Assembly: GCF_900109115.1 (NCBI RefSeq) | Contig: NZ_FNYV01000009.1 | Coordinates: 62,001 to 126,000, forward strand | Direction: 5' to 3' | Length of the DNA stretch: 64,000 nucleotides | From: Micromonospora phaseoli | GTDB taxonomy: Bacteria; Actinomycetota; Actinomycetes; Mycobacteriales; Micromonosporaceae | Shown here: positions 58,751 through 64,000 of the stretch, piece after piece | How the letters are laid out: each line of letters begins with the position of its first letter | How positions within the stretch are numbered: position 1 is the first letter of the stretch | The notes under the pieces: model-generated | What the model was told of the DNA's origin: nothing | The model's database searches: none | What the model saw: only the letters and a program-made list of their open reading frames with translations | Translations under genes and position numbers: made by a program

Positions 58751-61099
58751 GTGTCCGAGCCGCCACCCGTCGAGGATTCCCCGGGCACCGGCGAACCCGA
58801 CGAGGTCACTGCCGCATCCGGCGCTGCCCCGGCAGAACCGGCCGCGATGATCCCCCAGTTGCTGGTCATGCCGCCTGCCGAGGAGTTGCAGTCCATCGTC
58901 TGGCCCGGTCCGGCCGACCAGCCGGCCTGGGCGATCCCGGTGACCGTCCCGCCCGGTACCCGGGGTTACGCGATCTTCCTCCCACTGCTCGCGCCCGGGG
59001 AACCGGCCAGCACCACCAGCCCGGCCAGCACCACCGGCCCGGCCAGCACCACCGGCCCGGCCAGCACCGCCGGTCCGGACGCCCCGACGACGACGCGCGC
59101 CGCCGTCTCGGGGCAGCCGGCCACGGTGTCCGCCCCGATCGAAGCAGCCCGCGCGACGCTGCCGTCGCCGCGGAAAGCCGAGGTGACACCAACCCGACCA
59201 CCCGAGGCGGCCACCGCCGCCACCACCGGCGCACCCCACGTCACGGTGACCACCGCCGTGACCACAGCGGACGACCGGGCGACGACCCCACCGGCACCGC
59301 AAGGTGTACCGACGGAGACCGCGACCCCGTCCGCCAGCGCTTCGACCGGCCCAGCCGACGCGACAAGCCCGGCCGACGCGACAAGCCCGGCCGACGCGAC
59401 AAGCCCAGCCGACGCGACAAGCCCGGCCGGCGCGACAAGCCCGGCCGGCGCGACAAGCCCGGCCGGCGCGACAAGCCCGGCTCGGTCGGCGGCCGGGAAC
59501 CGGCTCGGGCCGCCGGTGACAGCCGCCGGCCCGCGCGGCTACCCGCCGCCCGGCTCGCCGTACTCCTTCCGACCGTTGCCGCCGCAGACGTCGTTCTTCG
59601 ACCGGGCGTGGCCCGGACCGGGACCAGCCCGGGACCGGGCCACTCCACTGGCCGTCCTGGTGGGGGCGCTGGGCGTGGCCGCCTTCACGCCGCTGGGCCG
59701 CACCGGCGTCGGCTGGCTCCTCGGCTGGCTGATCCTCACCGCCGGTGTCACCGTCGCGGTACGGCGCCACACCGCCGAGATGCCCCGCGCACAACGGTGG
59801 ATCCGAGCCGGTTGGGCCGCTGCGGCTCTGGCGCTGCTCGGCGTGCTCGCCTTCCGCAACGCCTGGTGGCTGGTCACGTTCTGCGTACTGGGGGCGTTGG
59901 GCTGCGCGGCGCTGGCGATCGTCGGTGGCCGGCGGGTCCGGTCGATCCTGTTCAGCCTGGTGGCCGCCCCGATCGCGGCGGTACGCGGGCTGCCCTGGGT
60001 CCGTGCCCACGTGCGGGCTCCCGGCGGCGACTCCGGGACCGCGCGCCGGGTCGTCGGCTCGGTCGTCGCCACCGTGGTGGTCCTGGTGGTGTTTGGGACG
60101 CTGCTCTCCTCCGCCGACGCCGCGTTCTCGCAGGCGCTCGGCGCCGTCGTTCCGGAGATCAGCGTGAGCGGGGTGTTCCGCTGGCTGTTCCTGGCCGCCG
60201 TGGGCGCCCTGGTCGCCGTGGCGGCGGTCTACACGATCGCCGCCCCGCCCGATCTGACCTCGGTGGACCGGCCGACGGCGCGCAGCCTCAGCCTGGTCGA
60301 GTGGGCGCCGCCGATCGCCACCCTGACCGCCCTGTTCGGCGGCTTCGTCGCCGTGCAGTTCACCGTGCTCTTCGGCGGGCAGCGGCACGTGCTGGCCACC
60401 ACCGGCCTCAGCTACGCCGAGTACGCCCGCAGTGGCTTCTGGCAACTGGTCGTGGTGACCGTGCTGACCGTGGCGGTGCTCGGCGGCGTGGCCCGGTGGG
60501 CCCGCCGGGATCGGGGGTCGGACCGCGTACTGCTGCGGATCCTGTTGGGTCTGCTCAGCGCGCTGAGCGTGGTCGTCGTGGTCTCGGCGCTGTCGCGGAT
60601 GTACACCTACCAGAAGGTCTACAGCTTCACCGGCGAACGGATCTTCGTGATGGCCTTCGAACTGCTGCTCGGCGCCGTCTTCCTGATGATCCTGGCGGCC
60701 GGCCTACGCTGGCGCGGCGGCTGGATCCCCGGCGTGACCGCGGCGCTCGCGGTGGTGATGCTGCTGGGTCTGGCGGCGCTCAACCCGGAGGACTACGCGG
60801 CCCGCCGCAACGTCGCCCGGTACGAGCAGACCGGCCGGATCGACGCCTGGTATCTGCGGGCGCTCTCCGCGGACGCCACCCCCGCCCTGTCCGCCCTGCC
60901 GGATCCGGTACGTCGGTGCACGCTCAGCTGGATCGCCGACGACCTGGCCGAGCCGGACCCGTGGTACGCCTGGAACCTGGGCCGGCAGCAGGCCCGGACG
61001 GTGCTCGACCGGCTGGGGCCGGACGCGATCGGCAACCAGCGCGACTGCCGCCGCGCCGACCAGTTCGACCTGCCGAAGAGTCCTCGACCGGCGCGTTGA
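58751..61099 (+). CDS. DUF4173-type membrane protein with repetitive N-terminus
   Basis: A 782-residue protein. Residues 1-285 are disordered and rich in Thr/Ala/Pro/Ser; the rest has about 12 membrane helices of DUF4153/DUF4173 type (e.g. LLLRILLGLLSALSVVVVVS, FVMAFELLLGAVFLMILAAG) and a soluble end (YLRALSADATPALSALPDPV). Function not established for the family. AGGAGGGC precedes GTG 58751. Two tandem repeat tracts lie in the N-terminal part, see 59006-59479. Confidence 0.88.
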   Translation: MSEPPPVEDSPGTGEPDEVTAASGAAPAEPAAMIPQLLVMPPAEELQSIVWPGPADQPAWAIPVTVPPGTRGYAIFLPLLAPGEPASTTSPASTTGPASTTGPASTAGPDAPTTTRAAVSGQPATVSAPIEAARATLPSPRKAEVTPTRPPEAATAATTGAPHVTVTTAVTTADDRATTPPAPQGVPTETATPSASASTGPADATSPADATSPADATSPADATSPAGATSPAGATSPAGATSPARSAAGNRLGPPVTAAGPRGYPPPGSPYSFRPLPPQTSFFDRAWPGPGPARDRATPLAVLVGALGVAAFTPLGRTGVGWLLGWLILTAGVTVAVRRHTAEMPRAQRWIRAGWAAAALALLGVLAFRNAWWLVTFCVLGALGCAALAIVGGRRVRSILFSLVAAPIAAVRGLPWVRAHVRAPGGDSGTARRVVGSVVATVVVLVVFGTLLSSADAAFSQALGAVVPEISVSGVFRWLFLAAVGALVAVAAVYTIAAPPDLTSVDRPTARSLSLVEWAPPIATLTALFGGFVAVQFTVLFGGQRHVLATTGLSYAEYARSGFWQLVVVTVLTVAVLGGVARWARRDRGSDRVLLRILLGLLSALSVVVVVSALSRMYTYQKVYSFTGERIFVMAFELLLGAVFLMILAAGLRWRGGWIPGVTAALAVVMLLGLAALNPEDYAARRNVARYEQTGRIDAWYLRALSADATPALSALPDPVRRCTLSWIADDLAEPDPWYAWNLGRQQARTVLDRLGPDAIGNQRDCRRADQFDLPKSPRPAR
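59006..59479 (+). repeat. Two 18-bp tandem repeat tracts inside the DUF4173 gene
   Basis: The first tract (59006-59077) is four copies of gccagcaccaccrgyccg, encoding ASTTGP-type units; the second (59354-59479) is seven copies of gccgrcgcgacaagcccg, encoding ADATSP four times and AGATSP three times. Units are in frame, so copy number can vary without breaking the protein. Confidence 0.85.
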
Positions 61100-61100
61100 C

Positions 61101-61140
61101 CGGGTGGGGTTGCCGCCACTGGAGGCGGCAGCCCCACCCG
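61101..61140. terminator. Strong bidirectional terminator
   Basis: 17-bp stem cgggtggggttgccgcc/ggcggcagccccacccg with one G-T pair and a 6-base loop, between the convergent DUF4173 and BAAT-type genes. Confidence 0.85.
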
Positions 61141-61175
61141 AGGGTTTCGGCGCGGATCCGGGCGACGAACGGCCG

Positions 61176-62399
61176 TCAGACCGTGGCGAGGAAGGTGCGG
61201 ACCCGCGACCACCCGTCCAGCCGGGCGGCGGCGTCGCCCGCGCGGGTGCCGCCGTGCGTCTGCGTGCCGGTCCGCCCCTGGTGCACCGTCTCCGACGGCA
61301 GGTACGGGAAGGTGCCGACACCGTGACCCGCGTCCGGATAGACCAGCGCGCGGTGGGATGGGTCGCCGAGCGCCAGCATCAGCTCGGCGGTGTAGGTGGC
61401 CGCGTCCCAGAGTTGGTCGTCCGCTCCGGTGATCGCCAGCACCGGTCCGTCGATCCGGTCGACCGGGATCGGTCCACGCGGGACAGGGCGGCTGTCGTGC
61501 GTCCAGGCCGCCGCTCCGGTGTACGGGTAGCCCGCGTGGACCACGCTGCTCGGCGCGTACACGACGACGGCGCGTACCAGGTCGGGGTGCAGCTGCGCCA
61601 GCAACAAGGCGGCCTCCGTGCCGCGCGAGTAGCCCACCACCGCCACCTCACCGCCGGAGTACCGGGCGAGCAGGCCGGCGGCGCTGGCGAAGTACTCCAG
61701 CGGGATGTCATGCAGGCTGCCCGGCAGGTCCGGCGCGCCGAAGTAGCCCAGACAGAGGACCGGATGCCCACGGGAGGCGAGCAACGGGGCGTCGTACCGC
61801 CCGCCGATGCCGCCCTCGGAGCCACCGAACCACAGCACACCGGGCCGTCGCGGCACGTCCGGCGGCGGCAGTACGAGCATCCCGCGTACGCCGTCGGCCG
61901 CCGGCGACAGCTCGGTGAACGAGACCATGCCGGCTGTCCAGTCCCGGCGTACGGTGACGCTCGCCGGCTCCCGGCCGCCACCGGCGGCCGACAGCCACAC
62001 CGGGAAGTCGCGCCGTAGGTGCGGCCAGACCGGCGCGAAGTAGGAGGCGTCACCGGCGAGCGGTTCCATCGACCAGAACAGCCCCATCGGGTCGACCCCG
62101 GAGTACGAGCCCTCGACGGGGGCGTCCTGGGAGACGTCCACGGTGCCGGTGGCGTCGGCCACGAAGGTGGCTGACGCGTGCCATGACTGCCCCGTGTGGT
62201 CCTCGGCCTCGGCGGAGACGACCACCCGCTCACCGGCGGCCAGACCGCCGACGCGTACCCGGACCGGCTCGTCGGCGAGCGCGGCGGCCGGTGTCACGTC
62301 CAGGCGCAGCTGGGCTGCGCCACCCACCCCCCGGTCACCGCCGAGCATGGCCGCGACCAGCAGCGCCGCCACGACGGCGGGCAGCATCCTGACCTTCAT
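61176..62399 (-). CDS. Secreted acyl-CoA thioesterase/BAAT-like alpha/beta hydrolase
   Basis: A 407-residue protein with a signal peptide (MKVRMLPAVVAALLVAAMLGG), an N-terminal Ig-like domain of the BAAT type (LRLDVTPAAALADEPVRVRV, GLFWSMEP), and a hydrolase domain with LWFGGSEGG, nucleophile GYSRG (Ser where BAAT acyltransferases have Cys), Asp in ITGADDQLWD and His in YPDAGHGVG. Known relatives hydrolyse acyl-CoA or transfer bile acids; an exported version must act on another ester or thioester. GGGGTGA precedes ATG 62399. Confidence 0.88.
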   Translation of the reverse strand: MKVRMLPAVVAALLVAAMLGGDRGVGGAAQLRLDVTPAAALADEPVRVRVGGLAAGERVVVSAEAEDHTGQSWHASATFVADATGTVDVSQDAPVEGSYSGVDPMGLFWSMEPLAGDASYFAPVWPHLRRDFPVWLSAAGGGREPASVTVRRDWTAGMVSFTELSPAADGVRGMLVLPPPDVPRRPGVLWFGGSEGGIGGRYDAPLLASRGHPVLCLGYFGAPDLPGSLHDIPLEYFASAAGLLARYSGGEVAVVGYSRGTEAALLLAQLHPDLVRAVVVYAPSSVVHAGYPYTGAAAWTHDSRPVPRGPIPVDRIDGPVLAITGADDQLWDAATYTAELMLALGDPSHRALVYPDAGHGVGTFPYLPSETVHQGRTGTQTHGGTRAGDAAARLDGWSRVRTFLATV

Positions 62400-62564
62400 C
62401 GGCTCACCCCGCATCGACGGGTTACCGTACCGCCCGTTCGCGACCTGCGAGCGGTACGGCGGAGGGCGTGCCAGCAACGCCGATACCCGGCGGAGCAGCC
62501 GCTGATCAGGACTGGCCGGTTGCCCGCCTCGTCGCGACGCGTGCTCGACCTCGTGGAGCGGACC

Positions 62565-63386
62565 TCACGTCGTCGAGGTGAGGCCGCCACGCGGCTGGGC
62601 GACGTCCTCCTCGATCGCCGGCCCGTACCCCTCGTCGACGCTGACCTTGCGCGCGATGACTCCGAGCAGGACGCCGTACACCACTTTGGAGGTGATGTCG
62701 GCGAGGGTGTAGGTGATCTGTCGGGCGACGACGCCGTCGGCGGAGTCCCACATGGCCGGCATCAGGTACGCGCCGGGGTAGAGCAGCCAGGAGATCAGCA
62801 GCAGCCACCACACCGCCTTGGCGATCGGCCGTGCGGAGATGGGCAGCCGGTGCAGGTTGCCGAAGATGACCCGGTAGACCAGCACGAGCAGCAGCACGAA
62901 GAACGCGGTGCTGACCAGGCCCCAGATCCAGAAGGGCGCCGACCGGTCGACTTCGTGGAACTGGCCGGCGTAGCCGGTGTAGATCATCGCCAGCCCACCG
63001 ACGACGAAGAGCACCCAGGTGCGGTGGAACGCCCGGCCGGTGATGCCGAGTACCACCAGCAGTTGGATGAGCAGCACCGGCACGTCGATCGACCAGTTCA
63101 TGTACCGGTAGCCGTTGCTGAACAGGATGTCGCTGCCCACGTACGCGGTGCCGGTCCAGTCGAACGCCTCGGACCAGCGCTGGGCCAGTACCCACAGCTC
63201 GAAGAACGCGGAGATCATCACGACTGCGGAGAGCGTCGAGGCCAGCTGGTAACGCCGTCCGGACGTGTTCCGGGTGAGCAGGAAGTAGACCAGGCCGGCG
63301 GCCATCACCGCATAGCCGAGGGTCAGCACATGCGAGACGATCGTGTACTGGTCGACGTTGTAGTCGAACAAGTTCTCAAAGTTCAC
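62565..63386 (-). CDS. Type-1 microbial rhodopsin with NDQ motif (probable light-driven sodium pump)
   Basis: A 273-residue seven-helix retinal protein. Helix C reads YRYMNWSIDVPVLLIQLL: Arg94, then Asn97, Asp101 and Gln108 at the positions of bacteriorhodopsin D85, T89 and D96, i.e. the NDQ signature of sodium-pumping rhodopsins such as KR2. Helix G has ADITSKVVYGVLLG with Schiff-base Lys234 and Asp230. NFEN near the N-terminus, SHVLTLGYAVM, TGYAGQFHEV and SWLLYPGAYLMP also follow KR2. The KR2 uptake-site Asn61 is Ser50 here. The GTG start has GGGAG upstream. The retinal-forming blh gene is divergent with only a 33-54 base gap. Confidence 0.95.
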   Translation of the reverse strand: MNFENLFDYNVDQYTIVSHVLTLGYAVMAAGLVYFLLTRNTSGRRYQLASTLSAVVMISAFFELWVLAQRWSEAFDWTGTAYVGSDILFSNGYRYMNWSIDVPVLLIQLLVVLGITGRAFHRTWVLFVVGGLAMIYTGYAGQFHEVDRSAPFWIWGLVSTAFFVLLLVLVYRVIFGNLHRLPISARPIAKAVWWLLLISWLLYPGAYLMPAMWDSADGVVARQITYTLADITSKVVYGVLLGVIARKVSVDEGYGPAIEEDVAQPRGGLTSTT

Positions 63387-63426
63387 GGCACTCCCGCCAG
63401 ATCACTGCTTTCGTCCCAAATGAGGC

Positions 63427-63432
63427 TATATG
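63427..63432 (+). promoter_or_regulatory. -10 box of a leaderless blh promoter
   Basis: TATATG, conspicuous in this DNA, ends eight bases before GTG 63441 and suits a leaderless message. Confidence 0.45.
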
Positions 63433-63440
63433 GTCCGCTG

Positions 63441-64000
63441 GTGTGGGCGGGTGGAGATCAGCTACCGGCCCGGGTAGCCGTCGTGGCGTCCCGGGCCGTG
63501 GTCGGCGCCACGCTCGCCGTCGAGCTGGTGGTGCCGGGCGGCTGGGGCGACGCCGGCCCGGCTCTGCTGGTGGCCGGCCTGGTCGTCGGCATTCCGCACG
63601 GTGCGCTGGACCACCTCGTACCCCGGTTCGTACTCGGCCCGCGGGCACCGCGCGTGGCACTGCTCGCGGCCGGCTACGCGGCGCTGGTCGTGGCGGTCTT
63701 CCTGGCCTTTCGGGCGCTACCCGGGCCGGCCCTGCTCGCCTTCCTGCTGCTCTCCGCCGCCCACTTCGGCACGGGTGAGACGGCCTTCACCGACTTCCGC
63801 GCCGGCCGCCCGTCCCGCATCGACCCGCTCACCGCCGCCGCCTTCGGTACGACGCTCGTGCTGCTGCCCCTCGCGGCGCACCGGGCCGAGGTGGCCCCGC
63901 TGGTCGCGGCGCTCTCCGCCGGTTCCGGCGGCCTGCCCCCCGGCCCGGCCCGCGCGGCCGTCACCGCCGTGACCGTCCTCGCCGTCGTCGCCGGCGTACG
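63441..64000 (+). CDS. blh: Brp/Blh-family beta-carotene 15,15'-dioxygenase, 5' part
   Basis: The first about 187 residues of an integral membrane enzyme that splits beta-carotene into two retinal molecules, the chromophore of the neighbouring rhodopsin. The histidine motifs of the family are in place: VVGIPHGALDHLVP and LLLSAAHFGTGE, within hydrophobic helices. The frame is open to the end of the window, so the gene is cut. ATG 63420 is in frame too (MRLYGPLVWAGG) but has no ribosome-binding site; GTG 63441 follows a TATATG box. Confidence 0.92.
   Translation, partial: MWAGGDQLPARVAVVASRAVVGATLAVELVVPGGWGDAGPALLVAGLVVGIPHGALDHLVPRFVLGPRAPRVALLAAGYAALVVAVFLAFRALPGPALLAFLLLSAAHFGTGETAFTDFRAGRPSRIDPLTAAAFGTTLVLLPLAAHRAEVAPLVAALSAGSGGLPPGPARAAVTAVTVLAVVAGV

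Noticed and set aside
59006-59479. CRISPR-like array
   Set aside because: The repeats are contiguous 18-bp coding units without spacers, inside the DUF4173 gene.
1-64000. Prophage, transposon, tRNA or rRNA genes
   Set aside because: No transposase, integrase, terminase or structural RNA signature was seen; only the 54700-56006 pair has a possible phage flavour and it stands alone.

Overview
The window is about 72% G+C with strong G/C third-position bias, many GTG starts, ATGA/GTGA gene overlaps and leaderless-looking promoters. Gene content (AceE next to a PucR-fabD-fabH-acpP-fabF cluster, DUF3145, a HelD-type motor, YtrA-type GntR, ECF42/DGPF pair) points to an actinomycete, most likely Micromonosporaceae (Micromonospora-like). 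It is mostly chromosomal housekeeping and metabolic DNA. I see no transposase, integrase, CRISPR array, tRNA or rRNA.

Layout. 1-3.8 kb: the 3' end of aceE, a secreted LVIVD-repeat protein and a translationally coupled HVHP-motif membrane protein. 3.9-8.7 kb: an SRPBCC protein, divergent GH1 beta-glucosidase plus MFS sugar permease, then gltX. 9-15 kb: a membrane-anchored protein, then the type II fatty-acid initiation/elongation cluster (fasR-like regulator, fabD, fabH, acpP, fabF) with a perfect inverted repeat between the regulator and fabD. 15-20.6 kb: lipoprotein, GH3 lipoprotein, DUF3145, a small conserved protein, beta-carbonic anhydrase, alpha/beta hydrolase. 20.7-27.3 kb: HelD, a cation diffusion facilitator, a cyclic-di-AMP riboswitch in front of a secreted coiled-coil cell-wall protein, a PfkB kinase with a coupled leader peptide, surE. 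27.3-33 kb: STAS protein, small lipoprotein, envelope and BON proteins, DsbA-like protein, giant MalT-type LuxR regulator.

33-38.7 kb: zinc alcohol dehydrogenase, saccharopine-dehydrogenase-like reductase, a MerR regulator fused to beta-sliding-clamp domains, serS. 38.8-42.7 kb: a three-gene minus-strand operon that looks like a transmembrane electron-transfer chain (heme membrane protein, NuoF/ferredoxin fusion, TlpA-like lipoprotein). 43-49.6 kb: secreted alpha-amylase, L,D-transpeptidase, small membrane protein, prolyl oligopeptidase, site-2 protease with CBS domains. 49.6-54.5 kb: alditol oxidase, an Asp-rich protein, F420-type luciferase-like oxidoreductase, GntR-ABC operon. 54.7-61 kb: a signal-less glycosidase-like protein with its Ig-like partner, DGPF protein plus ECF42 sigma factor, a DHFR/RibD-like reductase, a DUF4173 membrane protein. 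61-64 kb: a BAAT-type hydrolase and, at the right edge, the most striking locus: a type-1 rhodopsin with the NDQ signature of light-driven sodium pumps, divergently adjacent to a Brp/Blh retinal-forming dioxygenase (cut by the window end).

Between genes lie at least three kinds of dispersed repeat: a GGGGCCCC/TTAAC element (four copies, one supplying a stop codon), long perfect palindromes of 63-76 bp at gene ends, two of them embedded between C-rich and G-rich tracts, and a probable start-codon-associated leader repeat before the PfkB kinase.
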